Source: Companilactobacillus mishanensis (GTDB lineage Bacteria > Bacillota > Bacilli > Lactobacillales > Lactobacillaceae). Taken from it: 64,000 bases of DNA. This document shows positions 1 through 7,782 of the stretch, piece after piece (the first letter of the stretch is position 1; every line of letters begins with the position of its first letter). The translations under genes were made by a program, and so were the position numbers. Under the pieces are notes generated by a model. The model was not told where the DNA came from, searched no databases, and worked only from the letters and a program-made list of their open reading frames with translations. Where the stretch lies: positions 62,001-126,000 of the forward strand of contig NZ_RHON01000003.1 of the NCBI RefSeq assembly GCF_003946505.1. The letters are read 5' to 3'.

Positions 1-129
1 TGATTATTAAATAACTAGTTGTCGGTCAATAACGATTAAATTACATAAGATTACTTTCAATAGATTGATATAATGATAAAATTGATTTATCAATAACCTA
101 ATGAGGTATAAATTAAGCATTATAAATAG

Positions 130-161
130 ACGGACTTCGATAAACTCAAGCCCGTTTTTTT
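130..161 (+). terminator. Rho-independent terminator of an off-window gene
   Basis: A short stem (ACGG..CTT pairing with AAG.CCGT) is followed by seven T residues. It lies before the first gene of the window and probably ends a transcript that enters from the left. Confidence 0.55.
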
Positions 162-201
162 GTATCAAAATTAGGTATATATATTATTGGGGGGATTTAC
201 T

Positions 202-444
202 GTGTCTAGTAACAAGGATTATAAAGTTATTTCAATTCGAGTTCCAAATAATATTTTGACTGCCGCTAAGCGTAATCTAACCGGTCATGGCGCATCTGTT
301 TCTGAGTATGTCCGCCAATCGTTAAGTAAAGCTGCTAATAATGAGTCAGAGTTATTTTCTATTCTGAAAACGACACATGTTATGGGTCCCAATAAGTCAG
401 AAAGCCTTCATTCGGTTAATCAGTGGTGGGAAGATCAGCAATAG
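202..444 (+). CDS. RelB/DinJ-like ribbon-helix-helix antitoxin, orphan 1
   Basis: An 80-residue protein read from GTG at 202. A run of six G sits 7 nt upstream, whereas the in-frame TTG at 187 has no ribosome site. The N-terminal half has the RelB/DinJ pattern: a short strand (residues about 8-13, ISIRV), a helix, then a SVSEYVRQSL segment that matches the second helix of ribbon-helix-helix antitoxins. The C-terminus ends in S-x-x-S-V-x-x-W, which is shared with the next gene. Known members bind DNA as dimers and neutralise RelE/YafQ-type toxins. No toxin gene follows. The next gene is a second protein of the same kind, so these may be toxin-less antitoxins or small regulators. Confidence 0.55.
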   Translation: MSSNKDYKVISIRVPNNILTAAKRNLTGHGASVSEYVRQSLSKAANNESELFSILKTTHVMGPNKSESLHSVNQWWEDQQ

Positions 445-499
445 ACTGCCGATTATGAAGAATAGTTTTCACACATTATTTATAATACGGAGGAACATT

Positions 500-769
500 A
501 TGTTTGATGACACTGAAAAAATTAGAACTATTTCCACAACTGTAACTGAAGAATTAGTTGAGAATGCGAAACTTAATTTGGAAAAACAAGGGCTGACTGT
601 TTCAGAATATATCAATCTTACTTTAATTAAAGCAGCAAATGACGAAGTAAAATATATAAACTTCTTGGATTCATCCGAAGCTTTAAATGCAAAACGAGAC
701 GCAGAAAACGGAAAAGTTGAATCTTTCAACTCTGTCGAAGAATGGGAAAAATCATTTAACAATGATTAA
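500..769 (+). CDS. RelB/DinJ-like ribbon-helix-helix antitoxin, orphan 2
   Basis: An 89-residue protein. ATG at 500 is preceded by GGAGG at 489-493, so a longer open frame beginning at 377 and overlapping the previous gene is not used. The layout is the same as in the gene before it: a strand near residues 9-13, then LTVSEYINLTLIKAAN, then a charged tail ending S-F-N-S-V-x-x-W. The two are divergent paralogues 55 nt apart and probably co-transcribed. No RelE/YafQ/MazF-like gene is adjacent; the next gene is convergent and metabolic. Function as an antitoxin is inferred from the fold only. Confidence 0.55.
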   Translation: MFDDTEKIRTISTTVTEELVENAKLNLEKQGLTVSEYINLTLIKAANDEVKYINFLDSSEALNAKRDAENGKVESFNSVEEWEKSFNND

Positions 770-790
770 TATAATTATTGTATTCAAAAA

Positions 791-826
791 GGTGCTCAAA
801 AATTTAAATTTTGAGCACCCTTTTTT
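791..826. terminator. Bidirectional terminator
   Basis: An 11-bp perfect stem (GGTGCTCAAAA / TTTTGAGCACC) is followed by T6 on the + strand and preceded by A5. It can end both the antitoxin pair (+) and the convergent C-S lyase (-). Confidence 0.85.
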
Positions 827-841
827 ATTCTATTATAATTT

Positions 842-2005
842 CTAGCGTTCAATATACTTTTCAACGCCTGTCTTCAAACGTGAGAGTCCATCTTCTACTC
901 TACTACGTTGAGTGGCCAAGTTGATTCGCATGAATTGGTTACCATTTCCTTGATATGCGGTCCCAGCAGCTAGGTACAATCCAGTTTCGTCACGGATATG
1001 CTGTGCTAATTCTCCTGAATCTTTAGTTATTTTGCTACAATCAATCCAGGCTAAATATGTAGCTTCTCCATGTACTACTGACAATTGTGGAATATTCTTT
1101 TCAACATAATCATCCAAAAGATCACGGTTATCACAAACATATTGTTTCAAATCGTGCAACCATTCATGTCCCTTGGTATATGCGGCAATGGATCCATTTA
1201 TTGCTAACACACCGGGTGAAGCTAATCCATCGACTCCTAATCCCTTTTCTAGTCTAGCCTTGATATTGCCGTTTGGCGTGATTGCTGTGGCAGCATGTAG
1301 GACAGCCAAGTTGAAGGTCTTACTTGGTGAAACTAGTGAAATACTATTTCCGGTCAAACTCTCATCTAATGAAGCGAATGGAATGTATTCTTTTCCAGGC
1401 ATAGATAAATCGCCGTGTATCTCATCGGAAATCAGCAATACGTTATTTTCTAAAGTCAGTTGGGCAATTCTTTCCAAATCTGGCTTGGACCAAATATGTC
1501 CCGTTGGATTATGAGGATTGCATAAAATCATTGATGTCGTATCTGAATCTTTGAATTTTTCTTCTAAATCTTTCCAATCGATTTCATACTCATCATTAGC
1601 AAAACTCAATTCAGAATTAACGATATGGTGGCCATTATTGGTGATAACTTTGAAGAAAGCATTATAGTTAGGTTCCTGTATTAGTACATTATCTCCAACA
1701 TCAGTCAGATGGCGCAAGATTGATCCAATCGTTGGCACCACTCCAGTTGAGAAGGTCAGCCAGTCTTTTTTTGGCTTAAAATTATGTTCCTTTTCATACC
1801 AATATGCGACTGCTTCAAAATATTCATCAGGTATAACTTGATATCCAAAAATACCTTGGGCAACATCCGACTTCATAGCTTCCATTACTTCAGGAACAGT
1901 TTGAAAGTCCATATCTGCGACCCACATTGGTAGCTCATTATCTTTTACATCCCATTTAACTGAGTTTGTATTTCGACGATCAATTAATTTATCAAAATCT
2001 GTCAT
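842..2005 (-). CDS. MalY/PatB-type PLP-dependent C-S lyase (cystathionine beta-lyase)
   Basis: A fold-type I PLP enzyme of the MalY/PatB family, 387 residues. It starts MTDFDKLIDRRNTNSVKWD and has the family signature LPMWVADMDF near residue 30. LCNPHNPTGHIW and SDEIHGDL bind substrate and cofactor, and SPSKTFNLA near residue 230 holds the Schiff-base lysine. The family beta-eliminates cystathionine or cysteine conjugates to a thiol, pyruvate and ammonia in the cytoplasm; in lactic acid bacteria this feeds methionine synthesis and sulphur aroma. I chose ATG at 2005 because a G5 tract lies 9 nt upstream; the ATG at 2014 directly abuts that tract. Single-gene unit; substrate not determinable from sequence. 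Confidence 0.85.
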   Translation of the reverse strand: MTDFDKLIDRRNTNSVKWDVKDNELPMWVADMDFQTVPEVMEAMKSDVAQGIFGYQVIPDEYFEAVAYWYEKEHNFKPKKDWLTFSTGVVPTIGSILRHLTDVGDNVLIQEPNYNAFFKVITNNGHHIVNSELSFANDEYEIDWKDLEEKFKDSDTTSMILCNPHNPTGHIWSKPDLERIAQLTLENNVLLISDEIHGDLSMPGKEYIPFASLDESLTGNSISLVSPSKTFNLAVLHAATAITPNGNIKARLEKGLGVDGLASPGVLAINGSIAAYTKGHEWLHDLKQYVCDNRDLLDDYVEKNIPQLSVVHGEATYLAWIDCSKITKDSGELAQHIRDETGLYLAAGTAYQGNGNQFMRINLATQRSRVEDGLSRLKTGVEKYIER

Positions 2006-2071
2006 ATTTAGCATCCCCCAATATTAATTTCTCTCTCAAAGAAATAATATCACTTCAGGGTCATTAATTGT

Positions 2072-3757
2072 TCAAACAGATTTTATGGGTCCAATTTTAC
2101 GAGGCACCTTGAGAATCCAACGACACAACATTATTAATAAAGTTGTAATGGTTATGAACCAACCAACTTTGCTGGCAGTGGTATTCCGGTAAGTTACTTT
2201 CAATGTTCCAGACTTAAAATTATTTGGTAGTTTTGTAGACACTAATCCATTTTTCTTGATTGCTGGTTTAGTGACTGTCTTGCCAGCGTACTTGGTCGTA
2301 ACCTGATAGCCTTTGTAGTAAAGCCTTGGCAACATCAATGTCTTTGAACCTTTGATATTATTTACTTTTATGATTGCTTCATGATGGTTATTAGCTGTTA
2401 TATCAATATCTTGAGTTGTTTCCAAAAGTTTCGGATTAACTTGGAAGTTATTCTTAATCATAAAATTCATGAAGTCTTTCGGTTCATATTCACCCATACT
2501 AATGCTTCCAACTGGAATATGTTGTGGCCGAGCCTTAACTTGCTGCATGTTTTGTTTAATTGGATTCATGACCGTTATAACGGCTAAAGCTATCATAAAA
2601 ACTCCGACTACAGGTAATCTAAATTTGCCCCAATTATGGACGATCTCACCCAAGGCATTCGCTGCTAAGAATGTTAATAATGGAAGAATCATAACATTTA
2701 ATCGGGTAATCACTTGTAACAAGACTAATGGTTTACATACTTTTACAGCAAATTGAAGCAGATCAGGTGACACAATTAAAGATGCAAATAAAATAATGAT
2801 GATCAGCGATTGTGGGATTATCTTGTTTTTAGATATGTGTCCCCTTTTCCAAATAAGCTTGAATACGTAATACAGAATGGCAAATAGTAAGAGATATGTT
2901 AGAAATTGCCCGTTGGTCGAAATAAATTGTGCAGGATCAAAGACATGATTCTTCATCCAAATCGAGTAGACAATTATTAAATAATTTCCATATCCATCAA
3001 CTGCCGTACTGTTATATGACTGAACCGTATATTGTTCAACAAATGGCAATAAGAATACAGCCGATAGTCCTAGAAATAATGCCGTTCCTTTGATGAACGA
3101 AAAGAAAATTTTGACGTTTTTAAAGATTGGAACCAGGTTCATGATCAAAATCAGTAACGCCGTTACAACAACAATTAAAAACGATAGAATATGTGAAACT
3201 AACAGTAAACTGAACGAGATTCCAAACATGATCCAATACTTTGTTTCGCCCTGAACCATTTTGAATACGCTCAAAAGTACCCAAGGAATAATTGCGAGAG
3301 CAACTAATTCTCCAGCCGCTGCTCGAATATATATCAAGCTGATAAAATAATAAGAACTCAAATAAATTGGTGCAGAAAAGAATGTTGTCCAACTATTCTG
3401 GAACAACTTTTGAGTTGCGACATTGATGCCAACAATACACATAATGACAAAGAATGCTAAGAATAATATGTAAGCCGCATAAGTTGATAATCCTAACAAG
3501 TGCAAGATTGCAAATGGATAAAGAAGAAAATTTCCGTAAAAAAATCCCACCCCATATCCAAGTTTATCTAGATATTCGAAACCAATTGGATTAGGAAAGT
3601 GACCACTAGCAATATTGGATGCCAAAGTTTTAATTCTTCCCATATGAAAACCGGGATCATAGCCACCAATCACCCCACCTTGAAATACCGGATAAATGAC
3701 TAAAATAAAAAGTAAAATATCAATAACTATTAATATTCTTTTATCTCGAGTACTCAC
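2072..3757 (-). CDS. Polytopic GT-C/YfhO-like membrane protein
   Basis: A 561-residue integral membrane protein with about 12 hydrophobic segments and a last helix near residues 530-550. Residues 30-60 carry GGYDPGFHMGRIKTLA, the D-x-x-x-H first-loop motif typical of GT-C fold membrane glycosyltransferases. The protein belongs to the group often annotated '6-pyruvoyl-tetrahydropterin synthase related' or YfhO-like. A roughly 100-residue extracytoplasmic domain rich in beta strands precedes the last helix (from about residue 420). Such proteins move sugars from polyprenyl-phosphate donors onto wall polymers or lipids; that role is inferred. Monocistronic; its start overlaps no neighbour. Confidence 0.65.
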   Translation of the reverse strand: MSTRDKRILIVIDILLFILVIYPVFQGGVIGGYDPGFHMGRIKTLASNIASGHFPNPIGFEYLDKLGYGVGFFYGNFLLYPFAILHLLGLSTYAAYILFLAFFVIMCIVGINVATQKLFQNSWTTFFSAPIYLSSYYFISLIYIRAAAGELVALAIIPWVLLSVFKMVQGETKYWIMFGISFSLLLVSHILSFLIVVVTALLILIMNLVPIFKNVKIFFSFIKGTALFLGLSAVFLLPFVEQYTVQSYNSTAVDGYGNYLIIVYSIWMKNHVFDPAQFISTNGQFLTYLLLFAILYYVFKLIWKRGHISKNKIIPQSLIIIILFASLIVSPDLLQFAVKVCKPLVLLQVITRLNVMILPLLTFLAANALGEIVHNWGKFRLPVVGVFMIALAVITVMNPIKQNMQQVKARPQHIPVGSISMGEYEPKDFMNFMIKNNFQVNPKLLETTQDIDITANNHHEAIIKVNNIKGSKTLMLPRLYYKGYQVTTKYAGKTVTKPAIKKNGLVSTKLPNNFKSGTLKVTYRNTTASKVGWFITITTLLIMLCRWILKVPRKIGPIKSV

Positions 3758-3941
3758 AACCGATTTCCTCCAATTACGATTATTTTATATATTACAAATT
3801 TTCATTTTTTTGATTTATAACATCACATATGACATTTTAACGCAAATATGAACTCATGAGGCTTCAATATCATTAATCAAAACTTTCATAATATATAAAT
3901 TTTTCAGTTCTCATTAAGAGCCAGTTCCTTAAAATAAGTTT

Positions 3942-3955
3942 TTGAAGCGCTTTCT
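3942..3955. promoter_or_regulatory. Candidate cre (CcpA) site
   Basis: TTGAAGCGCTTTCT matches the cre consensus TGNAANCGNWNNCW with one mismatch. It lies in the 362-nt gap upstream of the permease pair, about 90 nt before the likely -10 box. Otherwise this gap (3758-4119) is AT-rich and holds no gene I can support. Confidence 0.35.
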
Positions 3956-4043
3956 TTAATAATGGGAAATGTCTAGACCGTTGGTACACAAGTATTTAAT
4001 GTTGAAAAAATATTAATGTCTTAATATTACGCTCATTAACATG

Positions 4044-4052
4044 TGCTATAAT
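4044..4052 (+). promoter_or_regulatory. Extended -10 promoter of the permease operon
   Basis: TGCTATAAT, an extended -10 element, lies 67 nt before the first permease start. The -35 region is weak, which is usual for extended -10 promoters. Confidence 0.5.
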
Positions 4053-4119
4053 TTAACCTTAATCAATTCGCTGGAGAGTTATATATATATGCTTCTAGTT
4101 ACAGAATGGAGGGGGATTT

Positions 4120-5520
4120 ATGTTCAAATCCCTATTTAGAAGAAAAGACGTTATTGCCGCATTAAAAGAAAAGCCAACTCTGCAACGTACAATGGGACCC
4201 ATGGATCTCACTATCATGGGTATCGGTGTTATCGTTGGAGCTGGTATTTTTATCACGCCAGGAATCATTGCTGCAAAATATGCTGGTCCCGGTGTAATTT
4301 TTACCTATGTTTTAGCTGCACTAGTTTGTGCTGGGGCAGCATTTTGTTACTCGGAGTTTTCATCAACAATTCCTTTATCAGGTAGTGCCTACACTTATGC
4401 CTACTCAACTTTTGGGGAAATAATCGCCTGGTTTGTAGGATGGGCATTGCTTTCAGAATATATGTTTACCGGTTCAACTGTTGCAGTCAGCTGGTCTGCC
4501 TACTTCCGGAGTTTGCTAGAAGGTTTTGGGATCAAATTACCTGTTGCCTTACAATCAGCACCCGGAACTCCTGGTAATCCCGGCGGACGATTCGACATCG
4601 TCGCCTTTATCGTAGTTTTATTGATAACTTTCCTATTATTACAAGGATTAAATGAATCTGTTCGATTAAATACGATTCTAGTTTTTGTAAAATTATTCGT
4701 TATCTTCCTATTTGTAATCATCGCATTATTCTATATCAAACCCGCTAACTTCCATCCCTTCTTACCATTCGGAGTTGGAGGTATCGGTAAAGGTGCCTCG
4801 GTCGCCTTCTTCGCTTTTGTTGGATTCGATATAATATCCACGGCGAGTGAAGAAGTTAAAAATCCTAAACGAAATATGCCAATTGGTATCATTGCGTCAT
4901 TATTGATTTGTTCTGCACTATACGCTTTAGTAAGTTTTGCACTTGTAGGTGCAGTCAAATATACTAAACTAAACGTCGCTGATCCCGTTGCTCTCGCTTT
5001 GAAATTATTAAATCAAAACTGGGCTGCAGGAGTTATCTCACTAGGTGCCATCATGGGTATGACAACTGTTATGATAGTTGTTATCTACGGTGGAACTCGT
5101 CTGATATATTCAATCAGTCGTGATGGATTATTGCCAAAGAATTTACACAAAGTAAATAAGGTCCACGTTCCAACAACAAGTACGATTTTATTTGGTTTAC
5201 TTTCAGCTTTTGCATCAGCAGTCTTGCCAATCGATAAAATTGCCGAACTAGTAAACGTAGGTACTTTAAATGCCTTCGCCATCACATCGATTGGCGTAAT
5301 CGCATTACGTAAAAGTAAAAATACTAGAGATTTAGAAACAGCCTTTCAAGTTCCATTCTTCCCAATTTTCCCAATAGTTTCATTCTTAGCTTGTGCTTAT
5401 CTATTGGCTAATTTACAACTATTTACTTGGGAAATTTTCGGAGTATGGACAACCATTGGACTGATTCTTTACTTCTCATATGGATATCGTAAGAGTTTAT
5501 TGTCAAAATCAAAGATTTAG
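4120..5520 (+). CDS. APC-family amino acid permease (copy 1)
   Basis: A 466-residue APC-superfamily transporter with about 12 transmembrane helices. The first helix holds the unwound substrate motif GVGAGIFITPG in the form GVIVGAGIFITPG (about residue 37), and EVKNPKRNMPIGI lies after helix 6. It most resembles the cationic amino acid transporter/YfnA branch, which imports an amino acid with protons or by exchange; the substrate is not predictable here. The start at 4120 has AGGGGGA 6 nt upstream. A close paralogue follows 54 nt downstream, so this is a tandem duplication. The central loops (RSLLEGFGIKLP versus RNLLTGFGIHLP) and the C-terminus differ most. Confidence 0.85.
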   Translation: MFKSLFRRKDVIAALKEKPTLQRTMGPMDLTIMGIGVIVGAGIFITPGIIAAKYAGPGVIFTYVLAALVCAGAAFCYSEFSSTIPLSGSAYTYAYSTFGEIIAWFVGWALLSEYMFTGSTVAVSWSAYFRSLLEGFGIKLPVALQSAPGTPGNPGGRFDIVAFIVVLLITFLLLQGLNESVRLNTILVFVKLFVIFLFVIIALFYIKPANFHPFLPFGVGGIGKGASVAFFAFVGFDIISTASEEVKNPKRNMPIGIIASLLICSALYALVSFALVGAVKYTKLNVADPVALALKLLNQNWAAGVISLGAIMGMTTVMIVVIYGGTRLIYSISRDGLLPKNLHKVNKVHVPTTSTILFGLLSAFASAVLPIDKIAELVNVGTLNAFAITSIGVIALRKSKNTRDLETAFQVPFFPIFPIVSFLACAYLLANLQLFTWEIFGVWTTIGLILYFSYGYRKSLLSKSKI

Positions 5521-5574
5521 GAATATATGTTGTAGTTATAATCACTGAAACAGCATTAATAAGGGGGAAATTCT

Positions 5575-6969
5575 ATGAAGTCACTATTCAATAAAAAAGA
5601 TGTTACCAGTGACCTTGCAAAAAACGGCGCTGGTCTGACTCGTTCATTGACTGCCAAAGACTTGATAGTCATGGGAGTCGGCGTAATTGTTGGTGCTGGT
5701 ATTTTTATCACGCCTGGATTGATTGCCGCAAAATATGCTGGACCAGGAGTAATTTTGACTTACCTATTGGCAGCGCTAGTTTGTATCGGGGCAGCCTTTT
5801 GTTATTCGGAATTCGCTTCAACAATTCCCCTGGCAGGTAGTGCTTATACATACGCGTACTCAACTTTTGGAGAAATAGTGGCTTGGATCATCGGATGGTC
5901 GCTGGTTTCTGAGTATCTATTCGCTGCATCGACCGTTTCAGTAAGTTGGTCCGCCTACTTCCGAAATCTATTGACCGGATTCGGCATTCATTTACCAGCC
6001 GCACTACAGTCTTCTGCTGGTACCGCTGGAAATCCCAAAGGTGTTTTTGATATTGTTGCTTTCGTAATTATCTTTTTAGTGACAGTCTTGACCTTGCAAG
6101 GTTTAAAACAGTCAGTCAGATTAAATGCCATTATGGTATTTATCAAAATTTTTGTTATCTTATTATTCGTTGTAGTCGCATTATTCTTCTTTAAACCGGC
6201 TAACTTCAATCCACTTTTACCATATGGTTGGAGTGGTGTTGGTAAAGGAGCCTCAATCGCCTTCTTCGCCTTCTTAGGATTTGATACAGTTTCGACTGCC
6301 AGTGAGGAAGTTAAAAATCCTCGCCGTAATATGCCGATCGGTATCATTGCATCCTTATTGATTGTTTCAATTTTATACGGACTAGTTTCATTCGCCTTAG
6401 TTGGTGCCGTAAATTATAAAAAATTGAACGTTGCCGATCCCGTTGCTTTCGCATTGAGAGTCCTTCATCAAGATTGGGCCGCAGGAATCATCTCCCTTGG
6501 TGCCGTCTTAGGAATGACAACAGTTCTGATCGTTATCGTTTATGGAGGAACCCGATTGATTTATTCAATCAGTCGTGATGGCCTTTTACCAAAAAATCTA
6601 AATAAATTAAATAAAAGCAGCATTCCCGTAGGATCAACAATAATTTTCGGCTTAGTTGCAGGTGTCGTTGGTGCCGTTTTGCCAGTGGATAAAATTACTG
6701 AATTAGTTAACGTTGGTACTTTGTTGGCATTCTCTTCAACTTCACTTGGTGTCATGTTCCTACGTCACAGCAAGAATACCAGGGACTTGAAGCCTGCATT
6801 TAGAGTCCCACTCTATCCAATTTTTCCAATCATCTCATTCATCGCCTGTGTCTATCTGTTATCACAATTACAAGTTTTCACGTGGAAAATGTTCGGCCTC
6901 TGGACTCTATTAGGTTTGATAATCTACTTCACATACGGACGTCGTCACAGTATCGTCGATAACAAATAG
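5575..6969 (+). CDS. APC-family amino acid permease (copy 2)
   Basis: A 464-residue paralogue of the preceding permease, very similar along its whole length, including GVIVGAGIFITPG near residue 36 and EVKNPRRNMPIGI. Its AAGGGGGAAA ribosome site is 5 nt before the ATG. The N-terminal cytoplasmic stretch (FNKKDVTSDLAKNGAGLTRS) and loop residues differ from copy 1, as expected for paralogues that have shifted substrate preference. Probably co-transcribed with copy 1 and with the small protein at 7024. Twelve transmembrane helices expected; proton-coupled or exchange import at the cytoplasmic membrane. Confidence 0.85.
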   Translation: MKSLFNKKDVTSDLAKNGAGLTRSLTAKDLIVMGVGVIVGAGIFITPGLIAAKYAGPGVILTYLLAALVCIGAAFCYSEFASTIPLAGSAYTYAYSTFGEIVAWIIGWSLVSEYLFAASTVSVSWSAYFRNLLTGFGIHLPAALQSSAGTAGNPKGVFDIVAFVIIFLVTVLTLQGLKQSVRLNAIMVFIKIFVILLFVVVALFFFKPANFNPLLPYGWSGVGKGASIAFFAFLGFDTVSTASEEVKNPRRNMPIGIIASLLIVSILYGLVSFALVGAVNYKKLNVADPVAFALRVLHQDWAAGIISLGAVLGMTTVLIVIVYGGTRLIYSISRDGLLPKNLNKLNKSSIPVGSTIIFGLVAGVVGAVLPVDKITELVNVGTLLAFSSTSLGVMFLRHSKNTRDLKPAFRVPLYPIFPIISFIACVYLLSQLQVFTWKMFGLWTLLGLIIYFTYGRRHSIVDNK

Positions 6970-7023
6970 AGGTTGACGAGGATACACCATGAATGTACTG
7001 TTGAAGCACAGGAGGAAATGCAA

Positions 7024-7440
7024 ATGGCTTATGAAATAAAGCACCTTGACAGTTCTACCGTTACAGGAAAGCAATACAGCCTCGAATTTCCGATCAACCC
7101 CGAGTCGGCTGATGATACAGCTGATCTTCAAAAGAAAATTTTACCGACTGATGAAGGAGTGATTCGTGCCATCGTCAAGATAGATAAAAAAGATTCGGAT
7201 ACTTTTCATTATTTAGTAAGCTCGACAGATGGAGATAAAACTTTCGAAATACCCGCTGGTGATTACGCAGTTTCGGAACGTAGTTTTCACTCCATCAGTG
7301 ATATTACTGGTGCAATTAGTGCCAGCTATGCCGAGATTGAGACTGATAATGATTACGAGATCAGTGAAAACTATAATATTAGTGATATAGATTTCCCTAA
7401 CCAGCTAGTGGTTATTAGTTTGCCGGTTAAGAAAGGTTAG
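7024..7440 (+). CDS. Small GyrI-like effector-binding-domain protein
   Basis: A 138-residue soluble protein. The start at ATG 7024 follows GGAGG at 7011-7015 with 8-nt spacing; upstream in-frame starts lack this. The second half reads like the strand-helix pattern of GyrI/SOUL-type small-molecule-binding domains: FEIPAGDYAVSERSFHSISD, then a helix and SYAEIETDNDYEIS, ending in a VVISLPVKK strand that resembles the usual closing EIxIPVKK. There is no DNA-binding domain. It lies 54 nt after the second permease and may be the last gene of that operon. Such proteins can bind ligands or hydrolyse small molecules; function here is not known. Confidence 0.45.
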   Translation: MAYEIKHLDSSTVTGKQYSLEFPINPESADDTADLQKKILPTDEGVIRAIVKIDKKDSDTFHYLVSSTDGDKTFEIPAGDYAVSERSFHSISDITGAISASYAEIETDNDYEISENYNISDIDFPNQLVVISLPVKKG

Positions 7441-7508
7441 ATTTTTACTTTCGATTCCGAAAGAAATTGATTTCTGGAAGATGTTATATATTTTTTATCC
7501 ATTAAACT

Positions 7509-7549
7509 CAAAAAGGACCTGCAAAATAAAATTTGCGGATCCTTTTTTT
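7509..7549. terminator. Bidirectional terminator
   Basis: A stem of AAAGGA/TCCTTT with inner TGCAAA/TTTGCG ends in T7 on the + strand and in T5 on the - strand. It can end the permease operon and the transcript carrying gabD and the structured element at 7601-7767. Confidence 0.75.
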
Positions 7550-7600
7550 AATTCATTTCTATCAAAGTCGCACTCCAATAATAATTATTAACGGAAAAAC

Positions 7601-7767
7601 TCTAGATGTAGGGAAGAAATAAATTTTGGCTCAATAGGCCGTTTGTTCTTAGCATCGGAACGATGGTTAGAACAAGACTCGATTTTGAGATTTTCCTGAA
7701 CTTGGAAAAGCTCAAAACGATGTCGCCTATGTTCCAGCCAAAAAATTTATTTCTTCCCGGAATCGGC
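7601..7767 (-). ncRNA. Structured 3'-UTR element, copy A
   Basis: Read on the - strand. A conserved CCGATTCCGG is followed by a 17-bp outer stem (arms 7742-7758 and 7611-7627) continuing as GGCT/AGCC. Inside are ATAGGC/GCCTAT, a hairpin TTTTGAG-C-TTTTCC/GGAAAA-T-CTCAAAA (7683-7717) with a C.T mismatch, and a hairpin TTGTTCT/AGAACAA (7643-7675) with inner ATCG/CGAT around a TTC loop. It ends with TACATCTAG. It begins 16 nt after the gabD stop and lies before the terminator at 7509-7549. Copy B at 44584-44749 has the same architecture with compensating base changes. Not recognised as any named RNA family. Confidence 0.7.
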
Positions 7768-7782
7768 AGTAAAACACTAACC

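Noticed and set aside
2381..2756. Antisense frames inside the GT-C membrane protein
   Set aside because: Hydrophobic shadow frames without ribosome sites.
5988..6347. 119-codon antisense frame inside the second permease
   Set aside because: Same shadow frame occurs in the first permease (4731-4958, 4500-4721); it reflects codon bias of the duplicated gene.
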